A stretch of 64,000 nt of DNA, taken from contig OU015649.1 of NCBI GenBank assembly GCA_907165275.2, forward strand, positions 11,872,001 through 11,936,000, written 5' to 3'. Position numbers and translations under genes: made by a program. This DNA is from Zygaena filipendulae. Lineage: Eukaryota; Arthropoda; Insecta; Lepidoptera; Zygaenidae. Below, piece after piece: positions 43,739 through 57,271 of this stretch. The notes under the pieces are model-generated. The model searched no databases and was not told where the DNA came from. It was given only the letters and a program-made list of their open reading frames with translations. How positions within the stretch are numbered: the first letter of the stretch is position 1; every line of letters starts with the position of its first letter.

Positions 43739-45150
43739 GGGGATTTGTGGATTAGCTAAAGCGCGTCAGATGAACATAAGGGGGGTACCTTGCACCATGT
43801 TGAGTACCTCCACCAAATATAGGCCCTCTACACTGGTGGGTGCGTCTAGAATAACCGATCAGATTAGTAAAAAAAAATTGATAACTCGAAATACTCGAGC
43901 GCGTCAGATTAAGATATGGTGGGTTAATTACATAGTGAGAAGTATGTATTTGAATAATCTGACCATTTGAACGTGACGTAAGGGAGTTAGAGGATCACAA
44001 ACTTGCAAAAAAAAAACGCAACTTCGAAATTCTCGAGCGCAGTTGATTTATTTTTTATTTTAAAGTAAATAACTCAAGGATAACGGGAAAAATATAATCT
44101 GCCGATTTTCATAAGCCGAAGAAACAAAAATCGTCTTCGAATCGAACGAGCAGCTGCAGTGAAACATGTACCTATTCATATCTCTGTCTTTCTTTCTCTT
44201 TTACTTTTTCTCTATCTCTCACTCTCTCGCACCGTCCTCACACTACTTTCCGTCGCCATAATGTCATCACAGTATCAAATTATAACTTTTTTTGGTCGGT
44301 TAAAATACATATTAAAATAAGTTAAGGTAAGTATTACATCAAACTATAGGTTCACCTATAACCTTTCACTTTAATGTAATTATATATATTTTATAATAAA
44401 GCTCATCACAAAACAACGCGTTCATGTTATTATATGTAAAACGCTCTGGCTTGTTTGTGCTTTAAAGTTAGTTTTGTGAATAATATTTTGTGAGCTTTTA
44501 CATATTTCATAGAAATATAAAGTGTGTTTTTTGTGAACAAGAAATAGCTCATAAAGTTATTAAACTTACACGTCAGAAAGAAAAAAAAATCTTAAAAATA
44601 AATCATAATTTTTGTTTCTAGCAGTCAGATTAATAATACCCCTCAAAATTATTGTCAGATTTTAAGCCAACATGACTTGGAGTGCAAGCTGAACCTTCTG
44701 TAAAATAATCTGACACGCTCGAGTATTTCAAAATTGAGATTTTTTTTTGCATTTTCAAAAATTCGCTACTACCTTGCGTCACCTCCAAATTGGCAGATTT
44801 TCGAAGGGGTGCATTTTTAGGGCTCACTTAACATCCCCTTTGAATATCTGACGCGCTCGAGTAAATGTTTTTTTTTTTCATTTTCTCCACTTCCGGATGG
44901 CCACCCCCACCACGCAAATCGGCAGATGAATATATTTTCGATATCAGAGACACCTTGGAGTATCTAAACTACAATATCTGACGCGCTCGAGTATTTCCAT
45001 TTTAATATTTTTTTTTTACATTTTTGAAAGCCTGTAGAAGCTAAACCCACCGGTGAATGAAAAAATATCATATGACCTTATTTTGTTTATATCTCCTAAT
45101 CTTCAAAACCCAATAGGTCCCAACGACGCTCGAGTCGCTCCCGAATTAGC
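43739..45150. repeat. Large foldback built of ~138-bp subrepeats
   Basis: The core TCTGACGCGCTCGAGTA recurs on the plus strand at 44709, 44847, 44977 and, degraded, about 45122. It recurs on the minus strand with its conserved part at 43761, 43899 and 44037. Spacings are 138, 138 on the left and 138, 130, about 145 on the right. Each unit continues with a T-run, a C-rich patch and a GCAGAT/TCAGAT motif. The two arrays point away from a unique centre at about 44.05-44.70 kb. No ORF of note. Confidence 0.75.
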
Positions 45151-45959
45151 ATCGGTATCTCCCGTACTATAACGAATCTGCGCGATATTCACGGCAAGTA
45201 CTTGTCACCGCATTATTGATAGATGATCGAAGTGAACTTGACCTATATTTATGTTACCTACGAGTATGTTACAAAATCAGTCTCCACTCCGTAACTATGA
45301 ACACGCATGTAAGGTTACACCGCTCCTTTGGTATATCCAGGCTAATGAAGAACATTCAAGACGGTAACGTTGTCATCATTTTTTCCAGCGCGAGCGGCCT
45401 CGTCTTTTATTGTGTCATCTGCGAACTTTAATTAGAAAAATCAGCCTATCAGTAATACACCCACGTATTGTGTAACTAGGTTGATATTGTCGAAAACCAG
45501 TCTATTTATTTTCAACGTTTGTCCTTGTCGTATCAATTTATCGTAGCAATTTATTTACCACAACATTAATTTATTTACCAAAGAACGTACGTATGAACGA
45601 ATATCTCTAATATAATTTGTATTTGTATAAGTTGTATTTTTATTAGAAAAGTACCTTATTTGTATCTCTCCGTCCTTTGACTTATTTACTTACTTAGGTA
45701 CTTGTTAAGTTGATAATTATTTAAAAATCTGTACGAATACTTTGCATGTACGTGTACGTGTTTGCCTTTATATGTATATTGTATTCTTGTGCAATTATAA
45801 TGAATAACTTGTACATCAATCAGGAGCATGAATTATTGTAACAACTACTGGTGAACCGAATAAAATAAAAAATTATAATAAAGACACAAGAATTACAAAT
45901 TTATAGAATTATTGTAAAATTTTTGTCATAATTTTAGCGTTCTATCCATTGATTTGCAA

Positions 45960-46036
45960 ATATGTTTCTGTGTTTTGTAAATTTTGTGTCTTGTACTGTG
46001 TGTGCAATAAAGTATATTTGATTTGATTTGATTTGA
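45960..46036 (+). mobile_element. LINE-like 3' tail (TTTGA)n
   Basis: GTGTGCAATAAAGTATATTT followed by GATTTGATTTGATTTG, a typical reiterated non-LTR tail. Confidence 0.45.
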
Positions 46037-46423
46037 AAGAACGTTTCCGATAACGCTATCGTTTCAATTAAATTGACTGAAAAAAGAATGTAAAAAAAGG
46101 TAAACTAAATATCGCTAACAACATCGACGACTTTCGCTTTCCGTTCTTCATTCAAGAATAAACAGACTCTAAATTGGTGTTCACAAACGAAAATATTTAC
46201 CGTGACAAGAAAACAGTTGCCCATAGATTGAAACTTTCCATTCGCAAGGAAATATTTCAGTCGCAAATCTAATGATATGGAGTGAACTGCGTTAAGACTT
46301 ATACAAAGTCTACAAAAAATGTTGCACGAGAAGTATTCACGATTTTTTTATAGCTCACCTTTCTCTCCCACATATGAACTTTGTTTGTCGATATTGAAAC
46401 CTACATAAAACATTTTAATGCAG

Positions 46424-46806
46424 AATGTTGCCAAGATGAGATCATACGACTCGCACTGTCAAAAAGTTATCAAATCTCATGTAGAGCCAAGCTTCTTACT
46501 CCATGCGCCCTAACTCCTCAAGGCCTAACTTCGCAAACTCTACATCTCAGTCAAAATATGTGGCTTGGCCGTTTCGTTACTACAAGTACTATTGTATTAA
46601 CAGAAAAGTACTGAACAGTGGATAAACTTTTAACTTTGCGTCCATGTGAATGTAGCAAAATGGCCAAGCCACATATTCTAAGGTGTAGAGTTTGCGAAGT
46701 TAGGCCTTTTAGTGTTAGGGCGTGTAGAGTTAGAATCTTGGCTCTACATGGGATCTGATAACTTTTTGACAGAACGAGTCATATGGTTTCGTCTTGGCAA
46801 CATTTT
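46424..46806. repeat. Long foldback element with ~155-bp arms
   Basis: Left arm 46424-46580 and right arm 46652-46806 are inverted copies (AATGTTGCCAAGA, GTCAAAAAGTTATCA, CATGTAGAGCCAAG, GGCCTAACTTCGCAAACTCT, TGTGGCTTGGCC), separated by about 71 bp. No ORF shared between arms. Confidence 0.85.
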
Positions 46807-49644
46807 ACATGGTGGGATTCCATTTCTTTTTGTAAATTGCTCGTGGTTTAGCTACTGCGTGGACCGAGGTGGTAAATTTTTTTTTGTTGTCCTCTCGCTT
46901 AATTTTCAGACATTTGCGTCAAAATTGCGAAGTCTCATACAAACTTCAATCCCCCTAGTTTAAGGGGTTGGGAGAAAAAAGTTACAAGTTTAATAATTTT
47001 TGTTGTTTGTCTTCTAATACAAAATTTAAGCTTGATATGAGAAAATACCCTAAGAATTTTGATGATCATCAGTGAGTCAGAGACGAAATCAGGTTTTTTT
47101 AGATTTCACGATAAACAGCTAGTATAGCAAAAGATATATTATAGTGAAATAGTTGCGAGAGAAATGGTTCCGAAGTACCGATGTGAGTTATTGGTGATGT
47201 TTACATTTGTTACAGTCTCTTAATGCGCTAATTTGTTCATGAGACTCGCTAACAGTTACAGTTCTTGCAAGCAAATTGGCTATTTTATAAGTAGGTTATA
47301 ATGTCCCATTTTAATTGGTCTAAACAAACATTCGGTGCGGCGCCGAGAGACATCTTAAAAAGACAGACACATCAACATCGAACGTAACACAACGTAAAAC
47401 AAAAAAAAAATTTTGTTCGACAATTTTTTGAGCAAAGTATATCTGTTACCATAAATCACGGCCGGTTCTGATCAGTTTTAAAATTTTATAAGCAGCGCAA
47501 TAAAAATAAAATTCAGCATGTAGCTATTCATAGGTTTAGTATTAATCAATATTCCAAAATATTTACATACGTATACATGCATCCTTGTTTTTATTGAAAT
47601 GTTTTTGTTGTAAGCATAGCTATTTCTACGTAGTAGAGCTTTTTTCATAATTTACAGAACTCTGAGATCATACACGAGTCGTACATGAAAATGATAGTTC
47701 AATTTGATAGGTGGTAGTTTTAAATCAGTGTTAAAAACTAAGATACACAAATACAGATACATGCTTCACCGGGTTAACGAAACCCTCGTCCACAACAGCT
47801 ATGTATAAAATTACTGTAACTGACTTTCTAAGTGTTTTATCAAAGCCTAGACCTTTTTGGAAATTCAACTCCTAAGGGGTTGTTTCAAAAATATGTTAAA
47901 ATCCAAGACGCATAGGATAAAGGATGTCAGATTAAGCACATCCATCTAAATTAATTAAATCACATTCTTAATTTAATAAGGCACGTGCAATTTACAGAAT
48001 AATATGCACATAGAGTAACATAATAAATATGAACTCATAAGATGCACGATCGTTCATTCGCACAATTAAATCTTAACGTTCGGAAAAACACCGAAGGTTA
48101 TACCTAGGTATATTTAAATATTATTCAATCAAGCAACCAACAATTTAAAAAAAAAACGTTGATGTGAGGAAAATTTTCAAGTTAATATATACTCGGTTGT
48201 GTTAACATTTAATATACCTCTTTAGATATTAAGAAAAACAAATCTTAAATAGACACCGGTCGAGTAATTCACTCCACCTCGCCGCCGCGCCGCCGGCTGA
48301 TACCCTACTTCCATAGTAACAATCTAATACGTATACCTATCCAGCTATACCCATCGCTCTATATGAAAACGAGGAGATACGGTAAAGAGGTTTTTTTATT
48401 AAGGACAACATTCATCAAATTATTATGGACAACCTCCATAAAACATTTGGTTTTCTTTATCTTTTGTTCGGTTCGGCTTCTTCTTGATTTGGTTATCCTC
48501 TAAAACAGGTGTGTAGGTATACGCATTTTAAACTTGATATCAAAAACAGCCGCTTCGGCGGTTACAATAAGACGTTTTTGCATTATGTTGCGAAATTATT
48601 ACCAAAAAAAAAAATTTACTATATTCTATTCTTAAATCGATATCTTTTTAAATGAAATATCTTAGAAGATATTATTTTTGATAGCGGGTGGCGTTAAATT
48701 TTCTCCTATATGCAACTTAAAACATAAATGAGCTTCAGAGTTCAATTTTTAAGGCAGATTTTAATATATGTAGGTATTTACAATCTTTGATCACTGAGTC
48801 ACATCGGGTGAGTTGTGATCAAGCGCAAATAAGTAAATGAAAAAAATAGATACGCTAACTAACTATAGGTAACCTATTAAAGTAGACCGTGGGTGTAAAT
48901 AATGGTGTAAATAAGTTTTTCATTACTCATACTCGGAAAGTAGGTCTGAAGTTGCCTGAGAAGCGGGTTGAAAGTAACCCTTTTCAACCCTAGGGAGAAT
49001 CGCTTTCAACTGACAACTGTCAAATTATTAAAAAAAAAAACTAGGTCTATTTTCACATTTCTATTGAACCATGTTTCAACTTTCTATACAGCCAGCGCGA
49101 TGTAAAATTGAAATAACGTAAAGTTTAAGTAGGTATTAATTAAAATAAAATTCACTCACTTTTTCTTAAGCTAATTCCTATTTATATTTTTTTATTTTCT
49201 TTAATTAATACTTAATAATTAAAGAAAATATTTTTTTAGGTCGCCACGATGTAAATAAAAAATACTGGCTGAATAGCTAGCCGGCCAAAGAAAAAGAAAT
49301 AGGTGGGAAAGTGTCAAGCGAAAGTGCGAAGCGATCTTCACTCATTTTTTCTTTAGCTAATTCCTATTTTTATTTTGACTTTCCTTGCATTCGTAATGAA
49401 AAGCACAGTGTTACCCTCGGGAGAAAGACTTATTTAGTCCCTCGATCTATTGGCCGTCTCGGGACTAAATAAGTTACTTTCACCCCTAGGATAACAATGT
49501 ACTATTAATGACGCTTGGGTTCATTACTTAACAAAATTAAATTTTCCAACGAATACATTTTTATATACCATTTAAATAAAGTATAATACATCATTATTTG
49601 TAGCATTTACATTTATAGTTCTTGTAGGTACGTGGATTTACCCG
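46807..49644. other. Non-coding, part of putative leader intron
   Basis: AT-rich. A repeated pair TTAGCTAATTCCTATTT (around 49160 and 49350) and the inverted motif TATTTAGTCCC/GGGACTAAATA (49430-49475) suggest an old element. No exon recognised. Confidence 0.4.
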
Positions 49645-50542
49645 TTTTTAACCGACTTCCCAAAAAGGAGGAGGTGAGGAGGTTCTCAATTCGACCCGTA
49701 TGTTTTTTATTTTTATGTTTGTTACCTCAGAACTCTCGACTGCGTGAACCGATTTCGGTGATTCTTTTTTTGTTTGAAAGGGTATGTTCCCACTTAGGTC
49801 CAATTGCCACCAAATCGAGTATCTGATGGTGGAATCTTGGAGAATCAATTTCTGGGAACTCTTCAAAAATTATAGGCACACCTATAGCGATTTGGGTATT
49901 TTTTATAGTACCTAAATCGTTCATTTGCTTTCGGAAAGCAAAATTTGAAGAAGTGGAACTGATGATGAACACCACAGATGGTCATCGGAACTACTCAACA
50001 ATAATACGTATTTCACGGGTTCCAGTTGGAGCGAATTGGAAAATTGTTTTTTTTTTGAAAGGGGATACTTCCGAATTGGTCCCATTATCACCAAGTCAGG
50101 ATTTGATGATAGAATCTTGAAGAAATCGAGGAAACTCTTCAAAATTTATAGGCACACCTATGGCGATTTGGGTATTTTTATAGTAAATCATTTATTTGCT
50201 TTCGGAAAGCAAAATTTGAAGAAGTGGAACTGATGATGAAGACCACAGATGGTCATCGGAACTACTAAATAATAGGTGTTTCATAGATTAACTTAACTTT
50301 AATTTGGTTTCTAAACAATTTATGTTCGTCACAATGTATATGGTGAATTGGAACTGATGGTGATGTACCAGGAGAACTCCTCAACAATTAACGTCCCTGC
50401 TTCGGGAAAAGCAATATATTGTAAAAGGTGATGAGCAGTTGACACTAGGCTATTATAACTTAAATAAATTACAAACCAATCCACTAAAAAGCGAAAAATA
50501 AACAAAATTTTAACCAAAAAATTAAAACCGACTTCCAAAAAA
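49645..50542 (+). mobile_element. AACCGACTTCC dispersed element with internal duplication
   Basis: Begins TTAACCGACTTCCCAAAAAG and GAGGAGGTTCTCAATTCGAC. Internally, a segment of about 270 bp occurs twice (about 49760-50020 and 50031-50285), each copy with TATAGGCACACCTAT, TTTGCTTTCGGAAAGCAAAA and ACCACAGATGGTCATCGGAA. A second AACCGACTTCC in the same orientation lies at 50526. Fragments occur at 5786, 18338 and 23752. Confidence 0.7.
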
Positions 50543-50555
50543 CAAAACTAAAAAG

Positions 50556-50849
50556 TAAAAAAATAACAAAATACCGATTCAATCCAAAAGACAATAACAC
50601 ACGTAATATTATTATTGGTTTGTGCTACCATTGATCGGTATGAAGTCGGTGACAAACCAAATATGGAGTAGATGTGTAGATGGGCTAAGTCCACTCCCGC
50701 CACGAACACGTCGTGACAGAGCTACCCAAGTGGGCAGACACAAGCGGGCTTGTCACAGAATTCAAAACGAACAGTGGTGGCACAATCCAATAATAATATT
50801 ACGTGTCTTATTGTCTTTTGGATTGAATCGTTATTTTGTTATTTTTTAT
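50556..50849. repeat. MITE with ~60-bp inverted ends
   Basis: AATAACAAAATACCGATTCA, ATCCAAAAGACAATAACACA and CGTAATATTATTATTG at the left (to 50617) are mirrored with a few mismatches at 50788-50849. The middle (ATGGAGTAGATGTGTAGATG...) is unrelated to the arms. Confidence 0.85.
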
Positions 50850-52435
50850 GGTTATTTTCTTTATCCGACGCGGACGCGGTGAAGCGGCGGATGATGAAAT
50901 TGACCAAAAATGCCTAAGACGAAATTATAGAGAGTGATAAAGCTGAAATAGAACCTACACGACACTTGAAGACCCATGAGGTAAAAAATTTGAATGTTTC
51001 GAACGAAACTTACAATGAGTAAACAAAGGTTTAAATGTTACCTTCAACATACCTCTATAAAATATATCTTAGTGGTTTTTCCTAAATTAACTTGACTTTT
51101 TATCACTGAGCATTAATATAGATAATATTATTATGAGTTATTGTTAGATATGGGTACTCCACTATAACTGATAAGACAATATCTATATCACAATATCTAA
51201 TTGTTAATATATTAATATTACAATGTAGGTAGGTACAATAATTACCCCTAGTATACCCCATTACGTGCGATACCTCAAACAGTATAGCAATACCTATATG
51301 CTTGTATTATTTGTGCCCAAGAATTGATTTCTTGATAATAATGTCTTTAGTTTTATCTCAAGCAAAAAAAATTTTTTTTTTTCCTCGTAATTTTTTCCTA
51401 CTGAAAAACAGTTCGACTTTCCGTTGGACGTAAAGTGCAAACAAACCTTTTATATTAATTATAATAAGTACTGAAATATAAAATGCGAAATACATAATTA
51501 AAACATATTATAATAACATCATGGCAAAAGGGAAAAGGAAAAGTTATATAATATACCTACTATATCAATGGAAAAGTCTCATAAATGAAGCATATTTGTT
51601 ATTATGACGATGAAGTTGACTATTTAGGAGATATCAAAACACTGATTGATTTAAAAAGTCTAACGATCAACTAGTATACGTGTTTCATCCGGTGTTACCA
51701 ACAAAGTGAAAATTGCATCGGTGGGAAACTTTTGCTGATATGATAATATGTCACACAAGCATTCATGTTTTATCAAGTGTGATAGTGAAAAGCGTCAGCC
51801 ACCGTGTGTTATCGGGACTTAATAAAAATGTTTTTACGTATTTACGTATGAGACAGGTTTATCCTCATGAATTTAGAATTTTTTTTACTTACTTTAGTAA
51901 CTAAGTTAATCTAAGAATTTTACCAACCGTTCACTTACATTTAATGTTTTTTAAGTTCTCATCTAAGTGATTATGTATTAATCTTTTGAGAATAATAAAG
52001 ATTCTTAAACCAATTTCTTGGGAAGAGAAAGTATGCGATATTGTGTTAATCAAAAATATACTCTGTGTGCCAAACTTCACAACACTACTTAATTTTGTTT
52101 CGAAATCAATTCTACTTTGTCTAAAACGATTTGTAATCATAAATCTAGAAAAAGTTGATAACTTTGCCTCGTCCAAAATCGGTATGTTACTTGCATAAAA
52201 ATTATCAGATGTAAAAAGTAAAATGTGTAGTAGGTAACTAAGATGCATTCTTTTGTGAATGAAAATCAATAGAAGCAACGTAGCTAGAGTAGATCCTGTT
52301 TCTAAACTCCACATGAACACTTTAAATCTTACACTAGATATTTTCTTTTAAATACATATAATTATGTTTTTTTTTAATTACGTTACATTATTACGTACAT
52401 AGTAAGATTAGTTAATAGTAGTATAATTAACTCAC

Positions 52436-52695
52436 CTTAGTGTTTTCAATATAAAAGGAATGGCGACCCGCACTCCAGCCACAGGTCAGGTCAAAACGCC
52501 GGTGCAGGTAGCGGCACAAAGTAATCAAACAGTCTTTGCACTACACTCAAAGCGAGTCTTAAAACACTTTACGAAAAAAAAAATACAAAAATTCCAATTT
52601 GTTGGTGAAATATGAAAATGTTTGCAGACTGAGCGTTCTCGGTTACAATCTGCCGTAGACGTGGTGCGCGATGTAACGTGAACGCACGACTGGGC
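52436..52695 (-). other. Untranslated first exon, probably of the Ras-like gene
   Basis: About 260 nt on the minus strand ending at a consensus donor CTAAG|GTGAGT (52436). It contains no ATG in any frame, as expected for a leader. The nearest compatible downstream acceptor on this strand with a coding start is the Ras-like exon at 39121. The assignment is inference. Confidence 0.5.
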
Positions 52696-52730
52696 GGCTC
52701 ACGCAGTTTATACTGGCTATATATATACCC
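52696..52730 (-). promoter_or_regulatory. TATA-box promoter, minus strand
   Basis: GGGTATATATATAGCC (52730-52715) lies 30-35 nt upstream of the leader exon, whose start near 52691 has an initiator-like CCCAGTCG. The local sequence is GC-rich compared with its surroundings. Confidence 0.55.
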
Positions 52731-55014
52731 GGTGTCTGAAGCTAGCTTCAGCCACCGCCCGCCCTCCGCGAGTTTGTTGTGCACAGAAATACCAGAGGAG
52801 TTCGGAGCCTAATTTTCGCTGTCACTGCCTTAATACCGGCACAATGAGATCATTGATCTCGGATTTGCTTGCAACTGAAGACAGCTGACCAAATTCTTTG
52901 ACAGCTTACCATTATCGCCTTATAGATGAATATTTGTGGTATACCTCAACATCGACTGCTCGTATGTTACTTATACCACTTAAAATCTTATTTAAAATTA
53001 AAAAAAAAACGTTAAAAGTTGTAACGGTAAACGGTAAAAAGTGAATTTATCTTCATAAAATTATTGTAGACCACCAACGGTTTTAAAAGATATTAGTTAA
53101 AGTTCACCTACACATAAAAAACAATGCACAGTGAAATAAAATGGAATCCAATTGAATATAACGGATTGTAGGGAGCATTATGTATGTCTAAATCATTTGT
53201 TCTGTTTTAAAAAGAAATCAGTCCAAGGAAGCAATTACAATTTTTATAGATTGGCGTGTTCTTATAATGCTCGTGCTCGAAAACGTGTATAAGACTCGAT
53301 GACTGAAATAATGAGCTACGGCTCCTATAAACAAGTGGGTTTCAGGGTATTTTACAGTTTAGTTACATAAATATCCCAGGGTAATAAGTATGCTTATTCC
53401 ATTTTGCATTTTAGAATTTCTTTTCAAAAAGTACATTAATTAATCCCAGTATAATGAAAGGTTTTTATTTAATTTTAGATTTGATTAATTGGAGCTGGAT
53501 GTTTGAAAAAAGGAATAAAATGGGTTGGATAGTTCAGAATCCTTCTAACTTCTGCATACTAATTCTGACATCTTTTGCAACTGGGAAATACTTAGATAAG
53601 TTTATCGAGTTCAAATCTAACATTAGCGTAGATTGACTGATTTTATACACGTAAAAACTTGTTTCAGGATATACACAAGGGTACGCGTTTTGTTGGTAAA
53701 TAAACAAATCAAACAAAAAAAGACGCTATAATTACTCATGCTATATTAACTTCGTGAAACATTGTTTCTTTGAACCATAACAAACTTAGGTGTTTGAATT
53801 ACTCATAGGTATTCACAAGCATGGTTATTGAATGACTATAAACTCATTGTTATCGGTCAGTGAACACCATAGCCTTTATTTATTCATAATCGTAGCAACC
53901 TTCGTAGCAACCGTAGCAGGCCTCATATCAAGGACGTCTACGGAATGTGGCAAATTACAAAACTCGCCTCATCTTTACTTAAATATATTATCTACTATTT
54001 CTAATCTTTTTATTAGAAATTATTATGTAATTTACATTACGCCCACTTTTCGTTACAAAAATTCCTCTCGAGTGTATAAAATTCGCGTAATTATATATAA
54101 AAAAGTCAATTCTCAGTAAACTATGACAAAATTAAAAATAATGCTGCAGCGATAATCGATTCCTGAAAATTTTCTAACCTTGCATGGAGAGCAGCTGTCA
54201 TAAACCTTGACAATTACCTGGCATAGCAAAAGATATTCGGCATGAGTCAAGTTGAAGGAGACATTCTTGGGCAAATGAAATATGAATGACGAAGGAAAAT
54301 TAATGAATAATGAGATGAAATGCGAGTGCTGGTGACACATCAACGAACGTTTTCAAGAAAGCAACTACAGTCAGCGGAAAATATATGAGCATTGCATGGC
54401 CAATGAAAATTAAGATTACCGTTTCAATTACTTCTACTATATTCATTAAAGTGAAACTTGCTTGAGTACCACGGAGAAAAAAAAAATTAAGTTCATTATT
54501 GGTAAAGTGAAAATTAAAATTAAAATCGGTTCAGTGGATTTTAAAATTAATACAAAAAATCAAGTCTTTACTTTTGATAAGATTAAGTATAGATATCAAG
54601 GAAGCATAAGTAATGCACACGTTTTTTATATTATATTTTACCTTTAAAGCAGTTTTTAAAGTTTAATTTCTGTTTAATTTTTATAATTATACGTAATTGA
54701 GCTACTTTTGATGACAACTGTACCTACCTACATGAGGCGCGTGTCAGGCGTAGCGCTATGGGTAGGTGCGAGCACACGAGCTCACAATCACTGTTTACAC
54801 CCGACAGGTGGCTAGAGTACATACATAATATTATTTATGTACAATTGTTCAGTATAGATTTTCAACGGCTTCAAATTGTTTATCAGCCATTGTGAATTTG
54901 TGATCGTTTATTGTTCAACTGAATGTATACGTTCAATTTGAGTTATTTATTCATAATACATAATATATAGACGAGAGTTCGTTGGTTTGAAGGACGTCTA
55001 CATGTTTTATTTAC

Positions 55015-55311
55015 TACTAGCTGTGCCCCGCGGTATCACGCGCGTAGGAACCGTAGGAACTCCAAAGTAGCCTAATTTACTCCTTATAACATCAGCTAAT
55101 TATCTAATAGTGAAAGTCCCGTCAAAATTGGTCCGACCGTTTTGGAGATTCACCCGCGTGAGTTTCGGAATTCCTGCAGGATCTCTTTATATCAGGAACC
55201 TTTGTGGATGCAGGCAGAATTACTCGCCAAAGTTTCATCATAATCGGACCAATGGTTTAGAAACGCATAGAGGACAAACATACAAACATTAATTTTATTT
55301 ATAAAGAAGAT
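55015..55311 (-). mobile_element. Helitron-like element (longer subfamily)
   Basis: CTAGCTGTGCCCCGCGG end, GGAACTCCAAAGTAGCCTAA, GATTCACCCGCGTGAGTTTC and 5' end TTTATTTATAAAGAAGATT. Same subfamily as 6657-6958. Confidence 0.75.
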
Positions 55312-57271
55312 TGAAAAGCTCACAGGAAACACAATACAGATTCAATTTTACGACATAAAAATCTTTGGTATCTAACTCTACCTACCTGAAATGGAAAAAT
55401 AAAAGAATTCAAGCACTTAGATTAGTGGGGATGAACACATGATAGATCTTTCAACCGGGAACACTCCAGAGTCGTTGACCGGCGGTTTCACTCATGTGTC
55501 ACCTTTTTGTGGTTGTCCAGAAATATATTGTTTCTTTATTTGAAAAGAAAATCCTAAATACAGATTAAGTCGTGCGACTCTATCTCCAAAACTAATGGTA
55601 CTACCATACATCCTTACAACCATCTTGTCACCATTTATAACATAAATTAAACTAAAATGTGGGTAGTTCGAAATTTTTACGCTTTAATTGTTTATTTTTC
55701 ATTAGTAAACTCGATATTATCGATCAGAACAAAATATTTGTTAAGGTAGTATATTTGTTTGTCTTTCCACTTGTCTATCCGTCTGTCTAAAATAGTTGTA
55801 CTCGATTTTTACCTGCCTTTGAAATAGAAGAAATAATAATTATGTATCCTGCGGCAAAATGTAAAACCACGCAAATGAAATCGCGAGCACAGCTAGCGTC
55901 AATTCAAGTACCTAAGCAATAAGATGTTACTGTAGTTAATCCTTACAATCCTCTGTTGTCAGTCAAGTCTTTAATTAAGTTTTTAAAAATAGTTCATCCT
56001 AAGACATCAGTGAGCATAGATCTACAGTTTCCACTCGTTCTAAAATAACTCCACGATTAACGGAGAACTTAAATAAACTAACACAAAACTTCGCTCTCAA
56101 TCTAATTCATGTAGGCGGGGTGGGGCGCCGTGTCGATACCAAAGGACCATCCATTTGCCCACGCATACCTCAGGAGTTCTCTAACGAACTACCGGCGAAA
56201 TTATATTTTTTATATATGTTAAGTTTTACCATCTTACAATCTGCTCGAGAATTTTTTTTCACGCAACTATAAATTAAAGCACAAAAACAATTGATTCTGA
56301 GAGACGTGGTCAGCTGGTACCACCCTCGGTGAAACTGCTCATTAATTAAATTAATTAAGCTAAGAAAGAAATAATTTCATAAAACATCTTTTTTACTGAT
56401 TTAGAGTCTATTAAAATATTATATGTAAGGTAAGGTGACGTTTTTGACATTTCACATTTCGAGTTAGGTCCCATTCTGAAAGGAAGAAGCATTTTAATAA
56501 AAGCAGTTGGTTATAAATCTATTTAAATAAAAATGAATCGCCTAAATTTATGTGATTGCATAACTTCCAAACGAAATTAAAATTAACTATATTCTCAGTT
56601 TTTTAATTTCCATATTATTTTCAATTTATTGAAAGCTTTTTTTAATGACAACCCTTGATGAATAAAGTTGCCGGTATGCTTCGATCAACAATACCAACCC
56701 AATGTGATTTTTTTTTATATTTATTAATCAATATAAAAGTTACACTATACCGTTGGTTATTACAGCGCACATTTAAGCTCTTTCGAGTTTGTATTTGCGC
56801 AATAGCAGTCATCTGTGTTATTTATAATACAATATTATAATATATATAGATAATACAGCGATCTGTAAAATTATGGCAAAGAATAATTATTACAACTTAG
56901 AACGCAAGCAATTACCTACTAAGACGCAATAAGGAGACTCGTGTAAGATATAATTGTGTCCTCCACAAACTTTCCATGTTTTTTCCAATAGTATTCATTG
57001 AAACGCGAAAGAGATACCTATCGTTAGCTTTAATTTGTGGATCCTCCCAACCAGGCCCAATTTATTAATAGTAATATATATTAATAATTTATTGAAATAA
57101 GATAACGTACGTTTCTCAAACGACAAAAGCTATAATAATTGTTACCATAAGACCCGAAAACCATCTAAGTTTTTGCATAATCTTCTTAGAATGGTCGCGT
57201 TAATTAAACCTACGCTTAATTTTGTTTAAAAGAGTGAGTACCTTCTTTAATTATATGCTTAATTAATTAAA

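Larger units (their letters stand above)
39122..52435. other. Putative 13-kb leader intron of Ras-like gene
   Basis: Assuming the promoter at 52.7 kb belongs to this gene, this is its first intron. It holds Helitron copies (39312, 39811, 42999), foldbacks (42541-42806, 43739-45150, 46424-46806), a LINE tail (45960), the AACCGACTTC element (49645) and a MITE (50556). No coding exon recognised. Confidence 0.4.

Noticed and set aside
43739..45150. CRISPR-like array of regularly spaced repeats
   Set aside because: Units are about 138 bp, the spacers are themselves related, and the arrays are inverted. The genome is an animal's.
50622..50882. 86-codon ORF
   Set aside because: It lies within a MITE with inverted ends and has no domain resemblance.
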